This document shows positions 32,696 to 40,246 of a DNA stretch of 64,000 bases, piece after piece. Position numbers and translations under genes: made by a program. Below the pieces are notes generated by a model that saw only the letters and a program-made list of their open reading frames with translations, did not search any database and was not told where the DNA came from. The DNA is from Actinobacteria bacterium OV320 (lineage in GTDB: Bacteria; Actinomycetota; Actinomycetes; Streptomycetales; Streptomycetaceae): NCBI GenBank assembly GCA_001298545.1, contig LJCX01000027.1, positions 620,001-684,000 on the forward strand, in the 5' to 3' direction. Numbering within the stretch: position 1 is the first letter of the stretch; each line of letters begins with the position of its first letter.

Positions 32696-33813
32696 CGCCG
32701 CTCGTCGAGCCCGGGGCCCGTCTTCGCGGCGGCCCCGGCCCGCAGCCCCGCGTACCAGCGGGCGACCAGCACGATCGCCCCCGGCAGCGCCGCCACGAAG
32801 CTGAGCACGCCGTACACGACGGCGACCGCGAGACCGGTGCTCGCGCCGAGCCCGGCGGCGCCGAACGCCCAGGCGGTGACGCCCTCGCGCGGGCCCCAGC
32901 CGCCGACGTTCAGCGGCAGGCCCATGGCGAGCAGGGCGAGGACGGCGATCGGCAGCAGTTCGAGGACCGAGGCGTCGGAGCCGGCGACCCGCGCGGCCAC
33001 GACGAACATCCCGAGGTGCCCGGCCAGTACGACCGCCGACGACACGGCGACGCCCGGCCCGTTGCGCCGCGACAGCAGTCCCTCGCGCGCCTCGGCCAGC
33101 CCCGCCCGCAGCCGGCCGCCGCGCCGCGGTGCCGAGGAGTTCATCCGGACGGCGAGGACGACGGCGAGCGCGCCCACGCCGGCCAGCAGGACCAGCGGGG
33201 CGATGTGCCGTACGTCCTGCATGACCGGGGAGGGCAGGGTCAGCAGGACCGTTACGCCTGCGACGGCCAGCACGAGCTGTCCCGCGGTGCGCTCCAGGAC
33301 CACGGCCCGCACGCCGCGTCCGACGTCACCGGCGCTCTGCCCGTGCCGTACCGCGCGGTGCACGTCGCCGAGGACGCCGCCGGGCAGGGCCGCGTTGAGG
33401 AACAGCGCCCGGTAGTAGTCGGCGACGGCCGGGCCGAGCGGCAGCCGGATGCGCAGCCCGCGGGCCACCAGCGCCCATCGCCAGGCGCTGAACACCGTGG
33501 TGACCGCGCCGATCCCGAGCCCCACCAGCAGCGTCGGCACGTCGATCCGGCGCAGTCCGTCCATGAAGACGCCGGTGCCCAGCCGCCACAGCAGCACGCT
33601 GAGGATGGCGACTCCGGCGACCGTCCCGAAGTGCGTGCGGACGGCCCGGTTGCCGAGCAGGGCGCGCAGCCGGGAGGGCTTCTTCGCCCGCGGCCCGGTC
33701 ACGATGACACCGATCCGGGCCTCGGACACGGCGGCGCCGGTGCGGGCCACCGAGGGGCTGCGCCGGGGCCGGCGCGCGACCGTCACCCGGGGGCTCGCCG
33801 TCTCCGCGCTCAT
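32482..33813 (-). CDS. Flippase-like integral membrane protein (LPG synthase TM/UPF0104 family)
   Basis: The 443-residue protein has about eight hydrophobic helices between residues 60 and 360, with the family landmarks SAWRWALVARGLR, ALPGGVLGDVHRAVR, LPLNVGGWGPREGVTAW and FGAAGLG. It lacks the catalytic GNAT domain of MprF and resembles AglD/flippase-like proteins that move glycolipids. The start overlaps the methyltransferase stop (ATGA). The C-terminal 75 residues are low-complexity and antisense to the creatininase gene for 214 bp, an unusually long convergent overlap. Confidence 0.82.
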   Translation of the reverse strand: MSAETASPRVTVARRPRRSPSVARTGAAVSEARIGVIVTGPRAKKPSRLRALLGNRAVRTHFGTVAGVAILSVLLWRLGTGVFMDGLRRIDVPTLLVGLGIGAVTTVFSAWRWALVARGLRIRLPLGPAVADYYRALFLNAALPGGVLGDVHRAVRHGQSAGDVGRGVRAVVLERTAGQLVLAVAGVTVLLTLPSPVMQDVRHIAPLVLLAGVGALAVVLAVRMNSSAPRRGGRLRAGLAEAREGLLSRRNGPGVAVSSAVVLAGHLGMFVVAARVAGSDASVLELLPIAVLALLAMGLPLNVGGWGPREGVTAWAFGAAGLGASTGLAVAVVYGVLSFVAALPGAIVLVARWYAGLRAGAAAKTGPGLDERRHEDVAAPAPESSPASDSAVAAVRISVPEAVGVPVVSKEKYAPKESARLARSSFPFSADPREGRPMTPESV

Positions 33814-35012
33814 CAGAGGCCGCCCGTCGGCCGGGCCAGTGCCAGCAGGTCGCTGTGGTGGACGGTGACGTGCAGTTCGCCCGCCGCGCAGGCCGCCAGC
33901 CGGGCGGCCAGGTAGGCCTCGGCGCGCTCGGCCAGTTCGGGGCGCTCCTCCACGGCCGCGCCGACCCAGCCGCGCAGCCACTGGGCGGTCAGGCCCACGT
34001 TCTCGGGGCCGAGCCGCCACGGACTCGGGTGCACCTTGACGGTCGCACCGTGGGCGGCGAACGCCTCGCAGGCGACGGTCACCGAGTCGGGGCCGAGGAG
34101 GCCTCCGCGCCGCTGGTGGTCGTTGAAGGCGGCGGCGATCTCGTCGTCCAGCGGGTCCGGCGCGCTGAGTTCGACGCGTCCGGCGACCGAGAGGGTCAGC
34201 AGCGCCGGGCAGCCGGCGCCGGCACAGGCCGCGGCGAGCGTCTCGACCTCCTCGCGGGTGAGGACGTCGAGCAGCGCGGACGCGGTGACCAGCGAGGCGC
34301 CGAGCAGGGCGTCCGGGGTGAGGCGGGCGACGTCGCCGCGCCGGGTCTCGACGGTGACCCGGCTGCCGTCGGCGCCCGCCCGGGGCGAGGCGACGGCAGC
34401 GAAGTGCAGGAGGTAGGGGTCGCGGTCGTGCAGGATCCAGTGCTGGGCGCCGTCCAGGCGGGGCGCCAGCCAGCGGCCCATCGAGCCGGTGCCGCATCCC
34501 AGGTCGTGGATGGCGAGGCCGCCGCGTCCGGGCAGGTTGGCGAGCCGGATCCGCAGCGGGTCCAGCAGCTCCATCGACCGGGCGGCGGCGTCGGCGGGCT
34601 CGCGCAGCTCCAGCCACTCGGGGGCGTAACGGGGCTGCTCGTCCGGCCCGACGTCCCGCAGCCGCACGGTGGGCCGCTCACCGGTCCGGCTCACCGGTCC
34701 GGCGCCGGCTATCACGCCGAGCACCGCATCGTCGGCGGCGGAACCCTGCGGCTCGCCCGCGGGCTGCACACCGGCCGCCACGGCGTGCGGCACGGAACCG
34801 GCACCCGTACCGGAGGCCGCCGCCCGCAGCACCGGGCCCGAGCCCACCGGCCGCGTCGCGGACTCCGCGCCCGGTGCCACCGCGTGGGCCGCGGAGCCGC
34901 CGTCGGGGATCAGGGACTCCACCACGGAACCTGCCTCCTTGCGGACCGGCTGTGCCGGAATGCCGCCCACGCGTCGTGCCACGTCGGCCGGCGTCGCCGT
35001 CGTCTTCCTCAT
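33813..35012 (-). CDS. SAM-dependent methyltransferase-fold protein with disordered N-terminus
   Basis: Residues 1-150 of this 399-residue protein are Ala/Gly/Pro-rich and look disordered. Then a class I methyltransferase fold begins with motif I IHDLGCGTGSMGRWLAPRL (about residue 167), followed by WILHDRDPYLL and SLVTASALLDVLTREEVE. The acceptor is unknown. Coupled by 4-nt overlaps to the glycosyltransferase before it and the flippase-like gene after it, so the three act in one pathway. The ATG follows GGAGGG. Confidence 0.82.
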   Translation of the reverse strand: MRKTTATPADVARRVGGIPAQPVRKEAGSVVESLIPDGGSAAHAVAPGAESATRPVGSGPVLRAAASGTGAGSVPHAVAAGVQPAGEPQGSAADDAVLGVIAGAGPVSRTGERPTVRLRDVGPDEQPRYAPEWLELREPADAAARSMELLDPLRIRLANLPGRGGLAIHDLGCGTGSMGRWLAPRLDGAQHWILHDRDPYLLHFAAVASPRAGADGSRVTVETRRGDVARLTPDALLGASLVTASALLDVLTREEVETLAAACAGAGCPALLTLSVAGRVELSAPDPLDDEIAAAFNDHQRRGGLLGPDSVTVACEAFAAHGATVKVHPSPWRLGPENVGLTAQWLRGWVGAAVEERPELAERAEAYLAARLAACAAGELHVTVHHSDLLALARPTGGL

Positions 35013-36205
35013 GCAGCCCTCCGGGGTTCGCTGGAAAGCCGGCCCAGGACGCCGGCCAGGCTCTGGGCGGTCGTCGCCCAGCCGTTCAGGGCCGCCCGGC
35101 GGCCCCGCGCGGCGGCCTTGAGACGACGTCGTACGTCGGCCTCGCCGAACCAGCCGCGCAGTTCGACCGCGAGGGCGGCCGGGTCCTCCGGCGGGACGAG
35201 GATGCCGGGGACGCCGCCGTCGGGGGCGCGGCCGACCGCCTCGGGCAGTCCGCCGACGTCCGTCGCGAGGACGGGGATGCCGCGGGCGAGTGCCTCGGTG
35301 ACGGCCATGCCGTACGTCTCCGCGTAGGAGGTGAGGACCATCAGGTCGGCGGAGGCGTAGGCGGCGTCGAGCTCGGCGCCGGCCTTCGGGCCCGCCAGCT
35401 CCAGCCGGTCCTGAAGGCCGTAACTGGCGATCAGGTCGCGCAGATGGGCGACGTACTCCGGGTCCTGCCCGAGTCCGCCCACGCACACGCAGCTCCACGG
35501 CAGGTCTCTCGCCGCGGCCAGCGCCTCCACCAGCCGGTGCTGGCCCTTGCGCGGGGTCACGGCGGCCACGCACAGCAGGCGCGACACGCCGTCGGTGCCG
35601 GAGGCGAGAGGGGCGATGTCGGCGCCGGGGGCGGCGGCATGCACGCGCTCGGGGGCGAGTCCGTGGTGGGAGACGAGGCGGCGCACCGCCCACTCGCTGG
35701 TCGCGACGACGGCCGGGACGGCCCGCAGCACGGCCCGCTCCTTGGCGTCGAGTTCGGCCGCCACCTCGGGGGCGAGGCCCCGCTCGTCACCGAGCGGCAG
35801 GTGGACGAGGACGACGCGCCGCAGCCGCTCCGCCTCGGGGGCGATGATCTCCGGGACCCCGCAGGCCACCAGCCCGTCGAGCAGGACGACCGTGCCGTCG
35901 GGGAACTCCCGCAGCGTCCGCGCCAGTTCCGCGCGGGCGGCCGCCTCCGGGCGGGGCCAGGAACCGGACACCTGGTGCTTGTGCACCTGCCAGCCGAAGC
36001 CGGGCAGATCCAGGCACAGGCGCCGGTCGTAGGCGTTGCCGCCGCTCGGGTTCGCCGGGTCGTCGACACCGCCCGGCATCACGAACTGCACGGAGCGCAG
36101 GGACATGGGGATGATCCCGCCGATCTTGGGAAGCGGGGCCTGCGCGGGCACGTACGCGAGCGGGGCCTTGGGCACGGCCGCCTTCTCCAGGGTCACGTCG
36201 GTCAC
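35009..36205 (-). CDS. GT4-family glycosyltransferase
   Basis: The 398-residue GT-B enzyme has the C-terminal donor domain signatures LLCVAAVTPRKGQHRLVEAL, LVSHHGLAPERVHAAAPGAD and SYAETYGMAVTEALARGIPV with the E-x7-E pair. The N-terminal domain contains GGVDDPANPSGGNAYDRRL. Family members use nucleotide or phospho-sugars to glycosylate lipids or small molecules. The GTG start overlaps the preceding PTPS-like gene (GTGA) and the stop overlaps the methyltransferase start. Confidence 0.88.
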   Translation of the reverse strand: MTDVTLEKAAVPKAPLAYVPAQAPLPKIGGIIPMSLRSVQFVMPGGVDDPANPSGGNAYDRRLCLDLPGFGWQVHKHQVSGSWPRPEAAARAELARTLREFPDGTVVLLDGLVACGVPEIIAPEAERLRRVVLVHLPLGDERGLAPEVAAELDAKERAVLRAVPAVVATSEWAVRRLVSHHGLAPERVHAAAPGADIAPLASGTDGVSRLLCVAAVTPRKGQHRLVEALAAARDLPWSCVCVGGLGQDPEYVAHLRDLIASYGLQDRLELAGPKAGAELDAAYASADLMVLTSYAETYGMAVTEALARGIPVLATDVGGLPEAVGRAPDGGVPGILVPPEDPAALAVELRGWFGEADVRRRLKAAARGRRAALNGWATTAQSLAGVLGRLSSEPRRAA

Positions 36206-36600
36206 AGCGCACGCTCGTAACTCGCCCAGGCGACGTGCGACTCGTGCAGGCTGACCGCGATGGCGGCGATGCCCCGGGCGCCCTCGCCGAGCGCCCCCTT
36301 GTGGATCCGCTCGGCGAGCCGGTCCGCGATGACCTTGGCCAGGAACTCGGTCGAGGTGTTGACCCCGGCGAAGTCGGGCTCGTTGTCGAGGTTGCGATAG
36401 TTCAGCTCGCTGACCACTGCGCCGAGCTCCTGCGTGGCCAGCCCGATGTCGACGACGATGTTGTCGTCGTCCAGCTGCTCACGGCGGAAAGTGGCGTCCA
36501 CGAGGAACGTCGCTCCGTGCAGGCGCTGCGCGGGTCCGAAGACCTCGCCGCGGAAGCTGTGGGCGATCATGATGTGATCGCGGACGGTGACACTGAACAA
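36202..36600 (-). CDS. 6-pyruvoyltetrahydropterin synthase-like T-fold protein without catalytic residues
   Basis: The 132-residue protein starts at a TTG 7 bp after GGAGGG; it aligns with PTPS/QueD from IMIAHSFRGEVFG onward. The first zinc His (IAHS) and second (RLHG) remain, but the third is Ala (HGA instead of HGH). The catalytic Cys of CxxxHGH is Ala (PAQRLHGA), and the Asp-His pair (LDHHYLND in QueD) reads LNYRNLDN. The Glu of the substrate site remains (SLHESH). This is the pattern published for S. coelicolor SCO6650, a T-fold hexamer with a pterin-like pocket but no zinc and no PTPS activity. Its reaction is unknown. Confidence 0.85.
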   Translation of the reverse strand: MFSVTVRDHIMIAHSFRGEVFGPAQRLHGATFLVDATFRREQLDDDNIVVDIGLATQELGAVVSELNYRNLDNEPDFAGVNTSTEFLAKVIADRLAERIHKGALGEGARGIAAIAVSLHESHVAWASYERAL

Positions 36601-36713
36601 CGGACGACCCTCCAGGTGCGGCGCCTCTGCTCCCCCCGGCCGTTGGCCGCCCGGGGGATGCCGTGTAGTACGGACCTTCACTTCCCCGTGTTCAGCCCGA
36701 TCTCACTCTTTTC

Positions 36714-37703
36714 TCAGGTCAGGCGCTCTTGCCCGTACCCGACGCGGTGACACAGGGCCGGAATCTCGCCTGCCGCGAGCTTCGGCATCACGTCCGGCAA
36801 CTCCTCGAAAGCGCTGTCTCCGGTGACGAGGGCGTCGAGCGCCGGGTCGGCCAGCAGCTCCAGGGCGAGCGCGAGCCGGTCGGCGTACGTCCGGCTGGAG
36901 CGTCGGGCCGGGGAGATCGTGCCGACCTGGCTGCTGCGGATGACGAGCCGCCGGGAGTGGAAGTCCTCGCCGAGCGGGAGGGAGACCTTCCGGTCGCCGT
37001 ACCAGCTCAGTTCGAGGACGGTGCCCTCGGCGGCCAGCAGCTCCAGGGAACGGGCCAGGCCCTGTTCGGTGGCGCTGGCGTGCACGACGAGGTCGAGACC
37101 GCCCCGGGCGTCCTCGGGGGAGGCGAAGTCGACACCGAGGGCCTCGGCGACCTTCGCCCGTGCCGGGTCGGCGTCCACCAACTGCACGCGGACGCCGGGG
37201 AAGCGGGCCAGCAGCGCGGCCACCGAGCAGCCGACCATGCCGCCGCCGACCACCGCGATCCGGTCGCCGACCAGCGGCGCCGCGTCCCACAGCGCGTTGA
37301 CGGCCGTCTCGACGGTGCCGGCGAGGACGGCCCGCGGCGCGGGCACCGAGTCCGGTACGACCGTCACCGCCGCCGCCGGGACGACGTACCGCGTCTGGTG
37401 CGGGTAGAGGCAGAAGACCGTGCGTCCGACGAGCGCCGCCGGTCCCTTCTCCACCACCCCGACGTTGAGGTAGCCGTACTTCACGGGCGCCGGGAAGTCG
37501 CCCTCCTGGAACGGCGCCCGCATCGCCGCGTGCTGGCTCTCGGGCACCCCGCCGCGGAAGACCAGGGTCTCCGTGCCACGGCTGACGCCGGACCACAGCG
37601 AGCGCACCAGCACCTCGTCCTCGGCCGGGTCGGGAAGGACGACCTCGCGGATCTCTCCTTCACCCGGAGAGCTGACCCAGAACGCACGAGCGGTGACAGA
37701 CAT
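36714..37703 (-). CDS. MDR-family (BchC-like) NAD(P)-dependent dehydrogenase
   Basis: The 329-residue protein is a medium-chain dehydrogenase/reductase with SGVSRGTETLVFRGGVP in place of the usual catalytic Cys region, as in BchC-like members, and the cofactor loop AVVGGGMVGCSVAALLARF (about residue 155). It ends ALCHRVGYGQE. Two ATGs are possible; the second (37703) is 6 bp from AGGAGG, whereas the first (37709) touches it. It heads a minus-strand run with the PTPS-like, glycosyltransferase, methyltransferase and flippase-like genes, and is divergent from the phosphatidyltransferase gene. Confidence 0.85.
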   Translation of the reverse strand: MSVTARAFWVSSPGEGEIREVVLPDPAEDEVLVRSLWSGVSRGTETLVFRGGVPESQHAAMRAPFQEGDFPAPVKYGYLNVGVVEKGPAALVGRTVFCLYPHQTRYVVPAAAVTVVPDSVPAPRAVLAGTVETAVNALWDAAPLVGDRIAVVGGGMVGCSVAALLARFPGVRVQLVDADPARAKVAEALGVDFASPEDARGGLDLVVHASATEQGLARSLELLAAEGTVLELSWYGDRKVSLPLGEDFHSRRLVIRSSQVGTISPARRSSRTYADRLALALELLADPALDALVTGDSAFEELPDVMPKLAAGEIPALCHRVGYGQERLT

Positions 37704-37811
37704 CGGCATCCTCCTGAACGATCGGCAACCGGCCCACGTACCGAGGTGTGCACAGTCCGCGCACAGTACGCGGCACTGATCATCTTTGTCATCTGGCCGG
37801 AGGAATGTGCG

Positions 37812-38567
37812 GTGGCCCTGAACAACACTTACGACGCAAGGCTGGTCCAGCAGGAGACCGCTGTGGGAGCGGGCGTTCAGATCCTATTGCTGGCTCTGCT
37901 CGGCTCGGCGATCGGCCTCGGGCCGGCGGGCTGGGTGACCGGTCTCGTCTTCGCCATCGCCACCTGGGGGGTGCTCTCCCGGGCGCTGCACCGCTCCAGC
38001 CTGCGCTCGTTCGGCCCGGCCAACCGGGTGACGCTCGGCCGGGCGACGCTGGTCGGCGGGGTGACCGCGCTGGTCGCGGACTCCTTCGAGAGCGCGCCGC
38101 CGGTGACGCTGCTGGTCGGTCTGACGGCCGTGGCCCTGATCCTCGACGGCGTCGACGGCAAGGTCGCCCGCCGTACCGGCACTTCGACGGCGCTGGGAGC
38201 GCGCTTCGACATGGAGGTCGACGCGTTCCTGATCCTGGTGCTCAGCGTGTACGTCTCGATGGCGCTCGGACCGTGGGTCCTGCTGATCGGCGGCATGCGC
38301 TACGTGTTCGTCGCGGCGGCCCGCGTCGCCCCCTGGCTCAACGCCCCGCTCCCGCCGAGCACCGCCCGCAAGACGGTCGCCGCGCTCCAGGGCGTCCTGC
38401 TGCTGCTGGCGGGCGCGAACCTGCTGCCGTACGCGGCCAACTTCGCCGTCGTCCTGCTGGCGCTGGGCTCGCTGGTGTGGTCCTTCGGCCGGGACGTGCT
38501 GTGGCTGCGGCGGACCTCGCGGATCGCCGCGCAGGCTCCGGCGCCGAAGGTCCTGGAGCTCGTGTAG
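37812..38567 (+). CDS. CDP-alcohol phosphatidyltransferase family membrane protein
   Basis: The 251-residue membrane protein carries the full family signature D-G-x2-(G)-x2-A-R-x8-G-x3-D-x3-D as ILDGVDGKVARRTG followed by LGARFDMEVDAFL (about residues 110-140), with six or so helices. It transfers a phospho-alcohol from a CDP-activated donor to an alcohol acceptor. GTG 37812 follows GGAGGA. Divergent from the dehydrogenase gene; with the glycosyltransferase and flippase-like genes it suggests a membrane-linked product. A long terminator follows. Confidence 0.88.
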   Translation: MALNNTYDARLVQQETAVGAGVQILLLALLGSAIGLGPAGWVTGLVFAIATWGVLSRALHRSSLRSFGPANRVTLGRATLVGGVTALVADSFESAPPVTLLVGLTAVALILDGVDGKVARRTGTSTALGARFDMEVDAFLILVLSVYVSMALGPWVLLIGGMRYVFVAAARVAPWLNAPLPPSTARKTVAALQGVLLLLAGANLLPYAANFAVVLLALGSLVWSFGRDVLWLRRTSRIAAQAPAPKVLELV

Positions 38568-38577
38568 CTCCCCCTCT

Positions 38578-38629
38578 CCCATGGGGCAGGGCCCGGACCG
38601 GGTTCACGGTCCGGGCCCTGCCCCATGGG
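38578..38629. terminator. Bidirectional terminator with 23-bp perfect arms
   Basis: The arms run 38578-38600 and 38607-38629 and are exact reverse complements (CCCATGGGGCAGGGCCC then GGACCG, and back) around the loop GGTTCA. It sits between the convergent phosphatidyltransferase and YcnI genes. Confidence 0.9.
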
Positions 38630-38641
38630 CTTCCCGCGTGG

Positions 38642-39403
38642 TTACGACCGAGCCGACCGCGTCCGTACGACGGCGAAGCCGGCCGCCGCGAGGCCCAGCA
38701 CGCCGACGACCAGCCCCCCGACGCCCAGTCCGCGGGCGGTGGAGTCATCGGCGTCGGCCGCGGTGACCTGGACCGTGCCGCTCTGGGTGCCGTCCGCGCC
38801 GCTCGCGCCGTCCGCGCTCTCGGAGGGCGCGTCGGAGGTGCTGTCGCTGTCCTGCGCCGCAGCCGCTGTCAGCTTCAGCACCGGCGCCGGGTCCTCCGGT
38901 TCGTCCGCGCCCGCCTCGGCCTCCTCGATCCAGCGGACGGTCTTGCCGTCGGAGTAGGTCTGGAGGGTCTTGAAGGCCAGCTGAGCCGTGTCGTCGGGGA
39001 GCTGACCGAAGGCGACGTCGAAGTCCTCGTACTGGCCGGCGCCGATCTTCCCGCCGGTCCAGGTGATCTCGGAGACGGCCTCGCTGATCGTGCCGTCGTC
39101 GGTCTTGACGGGTGTCTTGAGCTTCGTGGTCGTCACCTTGGCGGTCCAGCCGTCCTGCGGATGGACCAGCACGCCGAGCACGGGGTGGTCGGTGGGCAGG
39201 AAGACCTGGACCTCGGTGGTGCTCGCGGTGTCCTCCTCGTTGGGGACCCGGAAGCTGAGGACGCCGTCCGTGGCGCCCTTGGCGTAGCTCTCGGGGTGCA
39301 CCGTGACGTGCGCGGAGGCGGCACCGGCGGCGGCGAGGACCGCGGCGGCGGCGAGCACGGCGCCGAGACCGGCGCGGCGCAGGGCGGGGTGTGTCGTGGA
39401 CAT
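38642..39403 (-). CDS. YcnI-family (DUF1775) copper-binding exported protein
   Basis: The 253-residue protein has a signal peptide (GLGAVLAAAAVLAAAGAASA) that leaves His as the first mature residue (HVTVHPESY), the copper-binding layout of YcnI. The DUF1775 domain (residues 32-180) contains FRVPNEEDT and ITWTGGKI. A disordered Ser/Asp-rich stretch and a C-terminal TM helix (GLGVGGLVVGVLGLAAAGFA) anchor it to the outside of the membrane. It probably handles Cu(II) at the cell surface with the His/Met-rich membrane protein encoded just upstream. Confidence 0.9.
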   Translation of the reverse strand: MSTTHPALRRAGLGAVLAAAAVLAAAGAASAHVTVHPESYAKGATDGVLSFRVPNEEDTASTTEVQVFLPTDHPVLGVLVHPQDGWTAKVTTTKLKTPVKTDDGTISEAVSEITWTGGKIGAGQYEDFDVAFGQLPDDTAQLAFKTLQTYSDGKTVRWIEEAEAGADEPEDPAPVLKLTAAAAQDSDSTSDAPSESADGASGADGTQSGTVQVTAADADDSTARGLGVGGLVVGVLGLAAAGFAVVRTRSARS

Positions 39404-39460
39404 GAGTGGGTGATCTCCGTACAGGTAAGGATGGGGGTCCGGCTCGGGGCCAGCTCGGAG

Positions 39461-40093
39461 TCAGATCGCGTACGGGATCGGGGCGGGCGGGCCTCGGCGG
39501 CTCAGCGCGTGGCGCAGCAGCAGCTGCCTCGGGGGGACGGGCGCCGGGGCGGCGGGACGGACCGCCGGCACGGGCGGCGGGACGGGGGTCCCCCGCCACC
39601 AGGCCGCGAGGCCCGGCAGGAAGGCGACCGCCCAGCGCAGCAGCGACCACAGGGCGGCCTCTCCGCGCCGCAGCCACCAGGAGGCGGCGAGCGCCGCGAG
39701 GACATGGGCCGCCGTCGCGTGCGCGGTCATCGCCGAGGCGGTGTGGGCGTGCAGGTGCATGCCGTGCGCGTGCACACCGTACGCATGCGTACCGTGCGCG
39801 GACGTCATGGGCATCGCGGGCATGGTCCGCGAGGCCGTACGGGAGCGGGCCGCGTCGAAGGCGACGTGCAGGCCGGCCTGGGTGGCCAGCATGGCCGCGC
39901 CGATCCCGGGCAGGGCGCGTTCCCGGGCACCGAGCAGCCACCCGGCGGTGAAGACGGCCAGGAATCCGGCGCCGTCCGCCCACAGCGGCGGTGTGTCGCC
40001 CGTGGCGAGCCCGTGCCCGGCGGCGGCCAGCAGCACGCACACCGCGGCGAACACCGCGGCGCGCAGACTCCGGACGGCCGGGGACGCACTCAT
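39461..40093 (-). CDS. Membrane protein with His/Met-rich loop, likely metal-related
   Basis: The 210-residue protein has about four hydrophobic helices and a striking segment (about residues 90-135: TMPAMPMTSAHGTHAYGVHA, then HGMHLHAHTASAMTAHATAAH) rich in His and Met, as in copper-handling proteins. It precedes ycnI by 57 bp on the same strand. The ATG 40093 is chosen over a GTG at 40111 because GGAGG overlaps that GTG. No catalytic domain is recognised. Confidence 0.7.
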   Translation of the reverse strand: MSASPAVRSLRAAVFAAVCVLLAAAGHGLATGDTPPLWADGAGFLAVFTAGWLLGARERALPGIGAAMLATQAGLHVAFDAARSRTASRTMPAMPMTSAHGTHAYGVHAHGMHLHAHTASAMTAHATAAHVLAALAASWWLRRGEAALWSLLRWAVAFLPGLAAWWRGTPVPPPVPAVRPAAPAPVPPRQLLLRHALSRRGPPAPIPYAI

Positions 40094-40142
40094 GGTGAGG
40101 GATCCTCCCACGCCCGACTGATACGTCGACCGCCGCTGCGGC

Positions 40143-40226
40143 GTTCACGTGCTCCCGGTTCCGGCGCGCCCGCGTTCACGCGTTCCCCTGCTATCCGTTT
40201 CCCTGCTCCCGGGTTCACGCGCTCCC
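40143..40226. repeat. Three copies of GTTCACGYGYTCCC
   Basis: Copies begin at 40143, 40174 and 40213, with partial CGCTCCC and GTTCACG repeats around them. They fill the gap between the MFS stop and the metal-related membrane protein. They resemble a local slippage array. Confidence 0.55.
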
Positions 40227-40246
40227 GCGCTCCCGCGTTTCCGGGT

